A DNA stretch of 64,000 nt, from assembly GCF_002741035.1 (NCBI RefSeq), contig NZ_CP016808.1:2244001-2308000 (forward strand). Reading direction: 5' to 3'. The first letter of the stretch is position 1, and the number at the start of each line of letters is the position of its first letter. Source of the stretch: Paenibacillus sp. BIHB 4019. Lineage in GTDB: Bacteria > Bacillota > Bacilli > Paenibacillales > Paenibacillaceae. The notes under the pieces were generated by a model, which did not search any database, was not told where the DNA came from, and worked only from the letters and a program-made list of their open reading frames with translations. Made by a program: the position numbers and the translations under genes. This document shows positions 16,873 through 25,320 of this stretch, in pieces.

Positions 16873-18002
16873 AGGTCATCATCATCGATGACGAACTGGC
16901 AATGCACCTGATTATGAACAGGATGCTGGGCAAAATCGACGAAGTCGAAATTATGGGCAGCTTTCAGGAGACGGCTGCAGCTTTCGCTTTTTTGCAAAAG
17001 CAGGAGATTGATATGATCTTTATGGACATTAGCATGCCGAAGGAGAACGGGCTGGAGTTTGCTCAGCGGTTACGGGAGCAGGGCAGGCAGACGAAGCTGG
17101 TGTTTGTAACCTCGCATAAGGAATATGCGCTGCCTGCGTTCGGCGTCTACGCTTACGACTATATGGTGAAGCCCGTCGTGCAGGAAAGGCTTAGACAGAC
17201 CATTCATAAAGCGTTGTCCGAAGGTACTCACGCAATGCCAGCGGAGGAACAAAAGGCTGCCCCGACCAAAGTGCTGTTCAATTGTCTCGGTAGAATGGAA
17301 ATCCGCAGTGCCCGTGATGAAATTATAAAATGGAAGACGAGCAAAAGCGCCGAGCTATTCGCCTATTTATCGTTGCAAAAAGGCCGCCTCGTTTCAAGGG
17401 CGCGGCTGATTGAGGATATTTTTGGCGGCATGCCCCGAAAAAATGCGGAAAGCTATTTAAACACAACCGCTTATCAGCTGCGCAAGCTTCTTGAATCTAA
17501 TGGACTTAAGGGCAGCCTGCACTCCGACGGTATCCATTATGGACTGAATTTGAATGAGGCGCGCTTTGATATGTTCAGCTTTGAAGAAGGCTGCAAGCAA
17601 ATGTCACTCGTTTTTGACGAGAATATCGGGCGGGCGCTTGAGCTGGAGCAGCTTTATGTCGGGGATTTGTTTGGAGATCGCGCCTATCCGTGGGCATGGA
17701 GCGAGATCGAACGTTTCTCGCAAATGTATATCGCTCTCTCCCAGAGGCTGTGCAGCGCCTTGCTGCTTAAAGGAGATACAGCGACAGCGATTCGGCTGCT
17801 CGCTAAGCAGTCTGCTATAAATGAGCTGGATGAAGAGACCATAAAGCTGCTGATGCGCGCCCACGCTCTCCAGAAAAACAAAGAAGCGTTAGTCCAGCAA
17901 TACATGAAATTTGTAGACATGCTGCATCATGAGATGGGTGTCAGTCCGTCGCTTGAGATAACGGTACTCTATGAGCAGCTGCTGCGGGAGCTGAATGCTT
18001 AA
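16869..18002 (+). CDS. Response regulator with SARP-like (winged-helix plus BTAD) output
   Basis: A 377-residue protein. The receiver domain holds IIIDDE, phospho-acceptor Asp53 in FMDISMPKENG and K in MVKPVVQERL. It is followed by a winged-helix DNA-binding region (about 135-220, ELFAYLSLQKGRLVSRARLIEDIFG, NAESYLNTTAYQLRKLLES) and a bacterial transcriptional activation domain of helical repeats (about 230-375, FDMFSFEEGCKQM through MGVSPSLEITVLYEQLLRELNA). SARP-type outputs are common in antibiotic regulators of actinobacteria; in Paenibacillus this receiver-BTAD form pairs with 7TM kinases. It overlaps the kinase gene by four bases and has AGGAGAGGGA upstream. Target genes are not evident. 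Confidence 0.9.
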   Translation: MKVIIIDDELAMHLIMNRMLGKIDEVEIMGSFQETAAAFAFLQKQEIDMIFMDISMPKENGLEFAQRLREQGRQTKLVFVTSHKEYALPAFGVYAYDYMVKPVVQERLRQTIHKALSEGTHAMPAEEQKAAPTKVLFNCLGRMEIRSARDEIIKWKTSKSAELFAYLSLQKGRLVSRARLIEDIFGGMPRKNAESYLNTTAYQLRKLLESNGLKGSLHSDGIHYGLNLNEARFDMFSFEEGCKQMSLVFDENIGRALELEQLYVGDLFGDRAYPWAWSEIERFSQMYIALSQRLCSALLLKGDTATAIRLLAKQSAINELDEETIKLLMRAHALQKNKEALVQQYMKFVDMLHHEMGVSPSLEITVLYEQLLRELNA

Positions 18003-18143
18003 TGAAAGTAGAGCACAAAGAGGATACACAAAGAAATAGATGAATTTTTGTATAGATTTGGAAGACAGTGTATTCATTGTGTGATACAATAAATCACTGA
18101 GCCGCCCAAATCTAACGGATTACTTATAAGAGGAGCATAGAAA

Positions 18144-19043
18144 ATGAAGAATTTCGCTGATGTGCTTATTGAAGAGATCCTGCATAAAAACTCTGTATTA
18201 GTCGTAGGGTTAGATCCCGATTTACAATACTTCCCGGATTTTTTAGCGGGTAACGATGAGATTAGCAACCAACAAGCCAGTGAAGCGATTTACCATTATA
18301 ATCGAATTGTAATTGATGCAGTAGCCGAGCATGCAGTAGCTGTAAAGCCACAGCTGGCTTATTATGAGGTTTATGGCAGCGAGGGAATTCATGCATTAGA
18401 GAAAACGATTGCCTACGCCAAATCGAAAAATTTAATCGTCATCAATGATGCAAAACGTGGAGACATAGGCTCCACTTCAAGTGCATATGCCAAGGCATTC
18501 CTTGGGAATGGCTCTCTTGCAGGAGACATGGTTACCGTTAACCCCTTCCTGGGCAGCGATGGTTATCTCCCTTTCATCGAGGAAGCTGGAAGAAACGGTA
18601 AAGGTTTATTTTTACTAGTGAAAACCTCTAATCCCTCTTCACATGAAGTACAAGATGTAAAGCTGGAAAACGGAGAATTGCTTTATATTAAAATGGCTGA
18701 TGATATCAACAAACTGGCGCAGCAAACATTAGGGGAAAATAATTATTCCTTTATTGGCGCCGTTGTTGGGGCAACCTACCCGATGGAAGCGGAGAAGGTT
18801 CGGAAAGTGTTGCCAAGCTCTATTTTTCTAGTTCCGGGTTTCGGCGCACAAGGCGGAACGGCTAATGATTTAAAGCCATTTTTTGATGCAAAAGGATTAG
18901 GCGCCTTAGTTTCCTCATCCAGAGGCATCATCTATAACGGTGCAAAGGAAGAGAAGAAAACAGAAGCTATCCTATATGAATTTATTGCGAAGGCCGCTAA
19001 AGAGTCTAAAGATAAAATCAACGAGGTACGGCTTAGCCATTAA
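18144..19043 (+). CDS. pyrF: Orotidine 5'-phosphate decarboxylase, type II
   Basis: A 299-residue enzyme that decarboxylates OMP to UMP, the last step of de novo pyrimidine synthesis. The active-site motif is NDAKRGDIGSTS, the DAKRGDIGxT form that marks type II enzymes, and the length (about 300) also fits type II rather than the 240-residue type I usual in Bacillota pyr operons. Other conserved parts are VVGLDPDL, AVKPQLAYYEV, VNPFLGSDGY and LVKTSNPSS. ATG 18144 follows AGAGGAG. The gene has its own terminator and lies just before the nucleotide-type operon at 19295, with no other pyr gene nearby. It may be a second copy or may serve the neighbouring pathway. Confidence 0.92.
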   Translation: MKNFADVLIEEILHKNSVLVVGLDPDLQYFPDFLAGNDEISNQQASEAIYHYNRIVIDAVAEHAVAVKPQLAYYEVYGSEGIHALEKTIAYAKSKNLIVINDAKRGDIGSTSSAYAKAFLGNGSLAGDMVTVNPFLGSDGYLPFIEEAGRNGKGLFLLVKTSNPSSHEVQDVKLENGELLYIKMADDINKLAQQTLGENNYSFIGAVVGATYPMEAEKVRKVLPSSIFLVPGFGAQGGTANDLKPFFDAKGLGALVSSSRGIIYNGAKEEKKTEAILYEFIAKAAKESKDKINEVRLSH

Positions 19044-19100
19044 CTTTTTAGATGTTCAATAAATGTTATTATAAGAAATTATAATGAAATTCAAATAGAA

Positions 19101-19142
19101 GGGCTTTATCTCGAAAGTGGAGATGAAGCCCTTTATTTTTTT
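19101..19142 (+). terminator. Rho-independent terminator after pyrF
   Basis: GGGCTTTATCTC (19101-19112) pairs with GAGATGAAGCCC (19120-19131) and is followed by TTTATTTTTTT. It separates pyrF from the next operon. Confidence 0.9.
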
Positions 19143-19222
19143 ATCACAATACTCCATGGAACATTCTAAACAAATGACCACTAATAACCGCATGAAAAAT
19201 TAACCGATTGTAAAGGTATCGA

Positions 19223-19251
19223 TTGACATCTTTTACGTTCTATACTATTTA
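19223..19251 (+). promoter_or_regulatory. Putative sigma-A promoter of the 19295-26115 operon
   Basis: A perfect TTGACA at 19223-19228 and TATTTA at 19246-19251 are separated by 17 bp, 44 bp before the first gene. An overlapping TATACT at 19241 has poor spacing. No operator is obvious. Confidence 0.55.
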
Positions 19252-19294
19252 TATCTAATTGTTGGAAATATTTAAATAGAAGGGGTGAAGTATC

Positions 19295-19948
19295 GTGGTC
19301 AGTAATATTGTAATCAATCATGTGGTTAAAGGTAAGATTCATACGATCTTTGGAACGATGGACTTATATCGCTTTAGTATGACCGATTTTTTGCAAGCGC
19401 CTTCAGAAGCCGTTGAGCACTTAGCAGTAGTAAAACGCAATGGAGTAGATTGGGAAGGTCCGGTATTATGTCGTTTTAATTCGGCTTGTATAACAAGCGA
19501 AGTGTTTAATTGCACTCGATGTGACTGTAAATGGCAGCTGGACAAGGCTATGGAGTTGATTAGTGCAGCGGGACAAGGGATTATTACCTATCATCCCTCC
19601 CATGAAGGACGAGGTTTTGGCCTGGCCACGAAGCTTCTTTCTTACAATATGATGGATGAAGGGCTTGATACGGTTGAGTCATATTCCCAATTGGGGACGG
19701 GGACGGAGGATGCTAGAAATTACAGAGCTTCTATCGCCATACTCAATCATTTTAACATAACTCAAGTTAGGCTTATAGGTAATAATAAAAAGAAATATGA
19801 AGCCACACGTAATACAGGTATTCATGTCGTTGATCGATTTGCTCTAGTTTATGACGGGACGGATCAGAAAGTTCTGAAGTACTTGAGCAATAAGTCGAAA
19901 GAGCCTGAGCAAGATTTATTAAGAAATAGAATGAAAATGAATGTATAA
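19295..19948 (+). CDS. Divergent GTP cyclohydrolase II-like protein (RibA family)
   Basis: A 217-residue protein of the RibA fold. The three zinc ligands are present as Cys65, Cys76 and Cys78 (CITSEVFNCTRCDC), and the catalytic loop reads YHPSHEGRGFGL where riboflavin-pathway enzymes have YLRQEGRGIGL, with one inserted residue and several changes. Later segments (LDTVESYSQLGTGTEDARNYRAS, LIGNNKKKYEATRNTGI) correspond to the GTP-binding and base-recognition regions but are also altered. A canonical enzyme opens GTP to a diaminopyrimidine; a changed substrate is possible here. It is the first gene of a tight operon without any other rib gene. The start codon is GTG 19295 after AAGGGGTG. Confidence 0.75.
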   Translation: MVSNIVINHVVKGKIHTIFGTMDLYRFSMTDFLQAPSEAVEHLAVVKRNGVDWEGPVLCRFNSACITSEVFNCTRCDCKWQLDKAMELISAAGQGIITYHPSHEGRGFGLATKLLSYNMMDEGLDTVESYSQLGTGTEDARNYRASIAILNHFNITQVRLIGNNKKKYEATRNTGIHVVDRFALVYDGTDQKVLKYLSNKSKEPEQDLLRNRMKMNV

Positions 19949-19958
19949 GGGTGATATA

Positions 19959-20648
19959 TTGGACAAAATTTTAATAACGGGTTCTGGAGGGGGCATAGCT
20001 TCAGAGCTAATCAGGCAGTTGAAGGAGCGGGACGTTCAAGTCGTCGGTATTGATTTGAAGACTGGCTGTGCAGCGGTGGACATTCCTATACAGTGTGATC
20101 TAAGCGACGAGCATCAAATAAGGAAAGCAATCGGCTTATATAAGGATGATTTGAAAAATATAACGGGTATTGTTCATTTGGCTGGAATATATCCGAACCT
20201 CAGTCTATCGCAATACGATTTATCATTATGGCAGAAGGTTCACGCTGTTAATGTAACTTCTTTATTTATTATCGTGCAATTGTTGCTAGAACAAGGCTGT
20301 GATCGTTTGCGCAGCATTATTTGCACCTCAAGTACGGCTGCTAAAGTTGGAAGTCGAGACCCTGCATATGCATCATCGAAAGCGGCACTTCTTGGACTTT
20401 CAAAAAGCCTTAGTCTTTCATTGGCTCCGAAGGGAATAAGAGTTAACTCCATACTGCCGGGAATTATAGATACGGACATGTCTAAGGTGCAATCCTCAGA
20501 GCGCCGTGACTATCATCGAAAAAAAACGCTGTCAAACACCATTGGCAAACCTGAGGAGGTCGCCAATGTAATTGCTTTCCTACTCGGAGACCACTCCTCC
20601 TATATATGGGGAGCTTCAATAGATATTAATGGAGGAATGACATTTTGA
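19959..20648 (+). CDS. Short-chain dehydrogenase/reductase
   Basis: A 229-residue SDR. It has the TGSGGGIA nucleotide-binding loop near the N-terminus, an NVTSLF helix-4 Asn region, the catalytic Ser in CTSSTAAKVG and the YASSK Tyr-Lys pair, and ends with the typical SSYIWGASIDINGGMTF tail. It should be an NAD(P)-dependent alcohol/ketone oxidoreductase on an unknown substrate. I prefer TTG 19959 because TAAGGGTGA (19946-19953) is six bases upstream; the in-frame ATG at 19941 would add six residues and overlap the previous gene. Translation is probably coupled to both neighbours, since the next gene starts within its stop codon. Confidence 0.85.
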   Translation: MDKILITGSGGGIASELIRQLKERDVQVVGIDLKTGCAAVDIPIQCDLSDEHQIRKAIGLYKDDLKNITGIVHLAGIYPNLSLSQYDLSLWQKVHAVNVTSLFIIVQLLLEQGCDRLRSIICTSSTAAKVGSRDPAYASSKAALLGLSKSLSLSLAPKGIRVNSILPGIIDTDMSKVQSSERRDYHRKKTLSNTIGKPEEVANVIAFLLGDHSSYIWGASIDINGGMTF

Positions 20649-21268
20649 GCGGACTTTTAATTGCAATGTGCGGGTTGGACGGAGCAGGGAAGACTACACA
20701 AATCGGAATGCTTACCAAATGGTTTGAGCTTAATAATGTGCAATTGTACAACACCAAGCAACCAACGGATCAATATAGAAATGATCCGAGGGTACGGTCC
20801 TATCTTGATAATGGGCATGTCCATGACATGAGAGTCATTGCGATGCTGTCTGCTGCTGACCGAATAACCCATATGCATGATTTGGAGCAGCGCTTGGAGT
20901 CGGGCATTAACATTATATCTGATCGATATATTTACAGCTCTTATGCCTATTTCAAAGTTCGGGGAATGGATATACATGATATTAAAAGTCTTTATGGTCC
21001 CATACGCAAACCAGATTTAACTGTTTTTTTAGATATTATGCCCGAAATAACCATTAAGAGAATACAGGCCCGCGATGGGCACCTAAAATATGAAGAAAAA
21101 GACCCGTCTATTTTTACAAATGTAAGGGAAGCTTTTCGAACGGTATTGCCTGAAGATGCTTTAATCATTAATGGGGAAAGAGATCCTCAAGCGATTCATT
21201 CTGAAATTGTATTACATTTAGAAACGATTATCAGCACAAAGGGAGGATATTCGTATGGTATTAAATAA
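20645..21268 (+). CDS. Thymidylate kinase-like nucleoside monophosphate kinase
   Basis: A 207-residue P-loop kinase. Walker A is GLDGAGKTT (residues 10-18), the DRY-type motif is SDRYIYSSYAY, and a LID-like region follows (IKRIQARDGHLKYEEKD). The closest family is thymidylate kinase (dTMP to dTDP), but as a pathway gene it could phosphorylate another nucleotide. It starts at TTG 20645, overlapping the SDR stop, with GGAGGA eight bases upstream, and ends 14 bp inside the next gene. A housekeeping tmk would be expected near holB/dnaX, so this is likely a specialised paralogue. Confidence 0.82.
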   Translation: MSGLLIAMCGLDGAGKTTQIGMLTKWFELNNVQLYNTKQPTDQYRNDPRVRSYLDNGHVHDMRVIAMLSAADRITHMHDLEQRLESGINIISDRYIYSSYAYFKVRGMDIHDIKSLYGPIRKPDLTVFLDIMPEITIKRIQARDGHLKYEEKDPSIFTNVREAFRTVLPEDALIINGERDPQAIHSEIVLHLETIISTKGGYSYGIK

Positions 21269-21878
21269 ATTTGTTGAAGTTATTGATCGTACATTTACGT
21301 TAGAAAGCAAAAAGGAATTAGAGCTGATGTGCGGCCTGCTAAAGGAACAGGTGGATCTACAGAAAGTGAGAGAATGGCTTTCAGAATTGCGTCAAGAATC
21401 TGAAGATCAATTAGGCAATTTAGCGTCACTCATGGAAATTCATCCTTTGGGATTTGAAAAATACGTACTGTGGAACGGCGAAAATTCGGGAATTCGTGGT
21501 CGCTTGCATTACTGGCCGCAAAATAAATGGCCTTTTGAAAGCATACATGATCATAGGTTTAATTTTGCAGTTATCCTATTATGCGGTGAATATACCCATG
21601 AAGAATATAATGTCACGGAGCTTGAGATGGATAAAGTAGAGATTGAATTAACCCGCAGCTCTAAGGTAGTAGAGGGTGACACTTATTTTTTTGAAGCGGG
21701 CAGCTTCCATCGAGTCATCCCAAGCAATAAAATGACGCTCTCTTTAATTGTTAGAAGCAAGGCCATATTGCCTTATTCAAGGGTGATAAATCCAGAGGAT
21801 TTAAAGATGAGGAAGGCTTTTGGCAATGTGAAAAAGTTTAAAGATAAGCTTCTAACCCTTGAGAACGCATTAATATGA
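21255..21878 (+). CDS. Cupin-fold protein, possible metal-dependent dioxygenase
   Basis: A 207-residue protein with a helical N-terminal third and a cupin-like barrel. The first metal motif is visible as IHDHRFNF with His98 and His100 followed by GEYTHEEY, and the second as GDTYFFEAGSFHRV with a conserved His. The layout is like cysteine-dioxygenase-type cupins, but the enzyme activity cannot be inferred; it may also be an isomerase or a binding protein. ATG 21255 has GGGAGGA eight bases upstream and overlaps the kinase gene by 14 bp. It is the fourth gene of the operon. Confidence 0.65.
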   Translation: MVLNKFVEVIDRTFTLESKKELELMCGLLKEQVDLQKVREWLSELRQESEDQLGNLASLMEIHPLGFEKYVLWNGENSGIRGRLHYWPQNKWPFESIHDHRFNFAVILLCGEYTHEEYNVTELEMDKVEIELTRSSKVVEGDTYFFEAGSFHRVIPSNKMTLSLIVRSKAILPYSRVINPEDLKMRKAFGNVKKFKDKLLTLENALI

Positions 21879-23467
21879 TGGAGGATAAATTGACGAGAGA
21901 GCAAGCGGCATTATTGGAAGTGGCAAAAAGTGTTATAAATAATAATCCATTATCGGCTGAATGTTTTCAGGATATCGATTGGTCCATACTAATGAATTTA
22001 CTGCAGCAGCATAAAATTTTCGCCTTAACCTATCAAAATATATCTCCTATCCTGCCGGATAGTTTAAAAAAATCGTGTGAAGCCCTATACCAAAACCATG
22101 TGGAAATTATTGATGAGAGAATAAATGAAATTAAATTATTATTTAATAAAGCAAAAGAAATGAATATAAATATTGTATTAAACAAGGGCATTGCTTTATC
22201 CATCATCATCTATGAGGATGCTTATAAGAGGGACTCTCGGGACATAGATTTGCTCATTAATGAACATGAGATGGATCAAATTAATGAGTTGCTGCGTGTA
22301 TGCGGCTTTCATAGTGCCATAGGAAATAAAAACACGTATCACATAGACAGGAAGGATCCGAACGATTTCTTTTATTTGGATAAGCCGATATTGAAAGCTC
22401 CAGATAGCCATGAGTTTTTCGAATATTGGAAACATACCCATTCTGGAAGATACGTTGTGCTTGAGACGGGAAGGCATCTGCATCAATCCATAAAAGAGAT
22501 TACTTCCTTTCTGGAATCCGCGCAATATATAAATATTCAGGGTAATGAAAACGTGAAAACCTTAGATCTCGAGCATAGCTGTATCGCCTTGCTTGAAAAT
22601 GCATTTAATGATGCCGAGGGCTTCGACGAGCGGATTCCAGCGCTTAAAAACTATATGGATATAGTTATGTTTTTTAAAAAATATGAGCAAATGGCGAATT
22701 GGGATAACGTAAATAAATGGATGGCCAAGTATGACTTGTTCAGAGAGTTTGCACTGGTTATAAAGCAAATTAAAGAGATATTTTCCGGCGTCGACCTTTC
22801 ATTTCTAGATTATATAAGAGCAGACGAAGCTTTAAATCATAATCAATCATTTTATGACTGGGATATTAGCATAACGGAGAGATTGTTTCTTGATGGCGAG
22901 CAGCGCAAGAAAATGATCGCTTTAATGAGTAAAAAAGCAGCGTTTAGCAATCATAATAAAAATTATTGCAGGCCTATTAAAACAAACGATCGGCAGTGGC
23001 GGCAGTTGCTAATAAACGATGATAGATTTGATCTGCGCTATAACTTTGAATATGAGGCAAGCCGCCTTGTACTCCGTTTGAACCTATCCGAACCTGCTTT
23101 AAATAACCTAACTGAAAATCAGGAAATAATGATTTTTCTGATCAATCCGAATTTGGATTGCCCAGACTATTTCACACATCAGGTCATTATTCGTAAAGAA
23201 AACAATAGGCTCCAGCCAGTTGAAAGTTCTAAATTTGCCCATGTGAGAGAAGAGGATGTCCTGCAAGGCTGTTCTCATTTTCAAAAGGATAATGGGAACT
23301 TGATTATTTATTTGCCTTATGAAAACCTTGGAAGCGGCGACTATATTGGCTATTTTATAGGGGTCATAGATAATTTGCTGGGCAGAATTCCGCATTGGCA
23401 AACGGCACCGCCGTATCATAAGGATTTTTGGGCCAGTATGCCCGTCTTAGAGGTTATGGATCATTAA
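21875..23467 (+). CDS. Nucleotidyltransferase family protein (PF14907-like)
   Basis: A 530-residue protein. The N-terminal 250 residues carry the signature of the uncharacterised nucleotidyltransferase family: VLNKGIALSIIIYEDAYKRDSRDIDLLI, where the KG, R and DxD residues correspond to the nucleotide- and metal-binding site. The C-terminal half, from about residue 360, has no recognised domain and looks beta-rich (RLVLRLNLSEPALNN, HQVIIRKEN, GDYIGYFIGVID), perhaps a substrate-binding module. Members of this family occur in some peptide natural-product clusters. The ATG at 21875 overlaps the upstream stop; a TTG at 21890 behind GGAGGA is an alternative. The region is strikingly A+T-rich: 22081-22140 contains only 16 G or C in 60. 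Confidence 0.7.
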   Translation: MMEDKLTREQAALLEVAKSVINNNPLSAECFQDIDWSILMNLLQQHKIFALTYQNISPILPDSLKKSCEALYQNHVEIIDERINEIKLLFNKAKEMNINIVLNKGIALSIIIYEDAYKRDSRDIDLLINEHEMDQINELLRVCGFHSAIGNKNTYHIDRKDPNDFFYLDKPILKAPDSHEFFEYWKHTHSGRYVVLETGRHLHQSIKEITSFLESAQYINIQGNENVKTLDLEHSCIALLENAFNDAEGFDERIPALKNYMDIVMFFKKYEQMANWDNVNKWMAKYDLFREFALVIKQIKEIFSGVDLSFLDYIRADEALNHNQSFYDWDISITERLFLDGEQRKKMIALMSKKAAFSNHNKNYCRPIKTNDRQWRQLLINDDRFDLRYNFEYEASRLVLRLNLSEPALNNLTENQEIMIFLINPNLDCPDYFTHQVIIRKENNRLQPVESSKFAHVREEDVLQGCSHFQKDNGNLIIYLPYENLGSGDYIGYFIGVIDNLLGRIPHWQTAPPYHKDFWASMPVLEVMDH

Positions 23468-23493
23468 GTGGAAATTGGGGGCGTAATAGTGGT

Positions 23494-24501
23494 ATGGCTA
23501 TTATTTCTGTAAATGATATCACCAAAACTTATCGTCAGTATAGAAGATTCCCCGGGCTCATTGGTTCCGTCAGGAGTTTATTTACGCGTGAGTATATAGA
23601 AGAAATGGCCGTTCGCCATCTTAGCTTTTCCATTAAAGAAGGCGAAGCGGTAGGTTATTTGGGCCCTAACGGTGCGGGGAAATCAACAATGATTAAGATG
23701 ATGACCGGAATTTTGGTGCCTACCGCTGGAGAGCTGCGGGTACTTGGACACGTGCCTCATCAAGCGCGTAAAGTTAACTCCCGGCAAATTGGAGTGGTCT
23801 TCGGGCAGCGAAGCCAGCTATGGTGGGACCTTCCGGTTAAGGACTCCTTTGATCTGCATAAGTATATTTATAAGATACCTGCGGCAACTTTCGAGAACAA
23901 TTTGGAATTTTGCGTTGAATTGCTATCCATCAAAGATTTTATTCAAAAGCCAGTAAGACAATTAAGTCTAGGGCAGCGGATGCGCGTTGAAATTGCAATG
24001 GCGCTCTTGCATGAACCCAAAATTCTTTTTCTTGACGAACCTACAATTGGCCTCGACGTGATCGCCAAGGACCAAATCCGGCAGTTTTTGCGTACCGTAA
24101 ATCGTGATAAAAGAGTAACGATCGTTTTAACGACACACGATATGAAGGATATAGAGGAAATATGTCCGAGAATGATTGTCGTGAATAAGGGGAGCGTCGT
24201 TTACGACGGTTCTGTTGCAGAGCTCCGCAATAGACTAGGGAATGAACGCCAAGTTGTCATTGATTTTCGAGAAGAACCAGGTTTAATCGATATGCCGGGA
24301 ATTACCTTGCTTCAAGAGGAAGGACTGAGACGAACCTATTCATTTGCAAAAAGTGATGCCAGCGTATTTGATCTTGTGAGCCGAATTGCAGCTAAATATC
24401 CAGTTGAGGACGCTTCAATTGAAAGTGCGGATATCGACTCCGTTATCCGGCAGCTATATCATCAACTAGCTGAAGCCGATTTAAAACGCCAAATTGGTTA
24501 A
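23494..24501 (+). CDS. ABC-2 type transporter ATP-binding protein
   Basis: A 335-residue ATPase of the NatA-like class. Walker A is GPNGAGKST, the signature is LSLGQRMR, Walker B is ILFLDEPTIGLD and the H-loop is LTTHDMKD. A C-terminal extension of about 90 residues is usual for this family, and an insert near the start (RRFPGLIGSVRSLFTREYIEEMAV) is typical of the subgroup paired with PF06182-type permeases. ATG 23494 is chosen because homologous proteins begin near MAIISV; the frame is open further upstream but overlaps the previous gene. With the next two genes it forms a complete ABC-2 exporter. Confidence 0.92.
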   Translation: MAIISVNDITKTYRQYRRFPGLIGSVRSLFTREYIEEMAVRHLSFSIKEGEAVGYLGPNGAGKSTMIKMMTGILVPTAGELRVLGHVPHQARKVNSRQIGVVFGQRSQLWWDLPVKDSFDLHKYIYKIPAATFENNLEFCVELLSIKDFIQKPVRQLSLGQRMRVEIAMALLHEPKILFLDEPTIGLDVIAKDQIRQFLRTVNRDKRVTIVLTTHDMKDIEEICPRMIVVNKGSVVYDGSVAELRNRLGNERQVVIDFREEPGLIDMPGITLLQEEGLRRTYSFAKSDASVFDLVSRIAAKYPVEDASIESADIDSVIRQLYHQLAEADLKRQIG

Positions 24502-24513
24502 GGTGGGTTAGTA

Positions 24514-25302
24514 ATGAGAATGTATCTTATGTTCGCAATGAAAGCTTTTTCTAACCAGTTAGCTTACCGTTCGGAAGTTTGGCTCCGTTTACTGGGCAAC
24601 TTTGTTACGATCCTGATCCAGGTTGAAATTTGGCGGGCCGTTATTGGAAACGGCAATGTAGCGGGCATTAGGGCCGAACAAATGATTACATACAGCATTG
24701 TCAATACACTGCTTTTTGCCCTGTTATTAAATGGGGTAAGCAGTAAAGTGGATGGAAGCTTGAAATCGGGAGGAATCGCCTCTGAATTAATCAAGCCGCT
24801 ATCGTACCCGTTATATTTGCTTTTTGACGGACTAGGCAACTCCCTCTATCAACTAGCCTTCACTGTTGCGCCGTCTCTCCTTATAGCAGGGCTGTTTTTC
24901 GGAATGCTCCCTCCTGCGACCTTAACTAACTTTCTCGCTTTTTTATTGGCATTGATGCTAGCTCTTATTATTTCTTTTCTTCTTGGTTATCTAATCTCAT
25001 TACTAGCATTTTGGTTTATGAACCATTTTGCTCTTAGTTGGATGATGGGCGGCCTAATCACGATCTTCGCTGGCTCTTTTTTGCCACTTTGGTTTTTTCC
25101 CCCTTCATGGGCTTCTGTAGCAAATATGCTGCCGTTTCAATATATGGGTTATGTCCCGGCGGCCATATATTTAGGCAATATAACGGAAACTGAGCTATGG
25201 CAGGTGCTTGCTGTGGGGGCAGGGTGGATCGTGGGATTACTTGTCCTCGTTCAATGGCTTTGGACTAGAGCCGTGCGTCGCTTAGTTGTGCAGGGCGGAT
25301 AA
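24514..25302 (+). CDS. ABC-2 family transporter permease (PF06182-like), first
   Basis: A 262-residue membrane protein with six hydrophobic segments and the conserved features of the DUF990/ABC2_membrane_6 family (GSLKSGGIASELIKPLSYPLY, FWFMNHFALSWMMGGLITIFAGSFLPLWFFP, LPFQYMGYVPAAIYLG). ATG 24514 has AGGTGGG upstream. It sits between the ATPase and the second permease, which together make a heterodimeric channel. Direction is probably export; the cargo may be the product of the upstream enzymes. Confidence 0.88.
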   Translation: MRMYLMFAMKAFSNQLAYRSEVWLRLLGNFVTILIQVEIWRAVIGNGNVAGIRAEQMITYSIVNTLLFALLLNGVSSKVDGSLKSGGIASELIKPLSYPLYLLFDGLGNSLYQLAFTVAPSLLIAGLFFGMLPPATLTNFLAFLLALMLALIISFLLGYLISLLAFWFMNHFALSWMMGGLITIFAGSFLPLWFFPPSWASVANMLPFQYMGYVPAAIYLGNITETELWQVLAVGAGWIVGLLVLVQWLWTRAVRRLVVQGG

Positions 25303-25320
25303 AGAGGAAGGCGAAAATTT

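Noticed and set aside
21875..23467. A lasso-peptide cluster, suggested by the PF14907-type nucleotidyltransferase
   Set aside because: No precursor peptide, leader-binding protein, protease or asparagine-synthetase-like cyclase is present in the operon.
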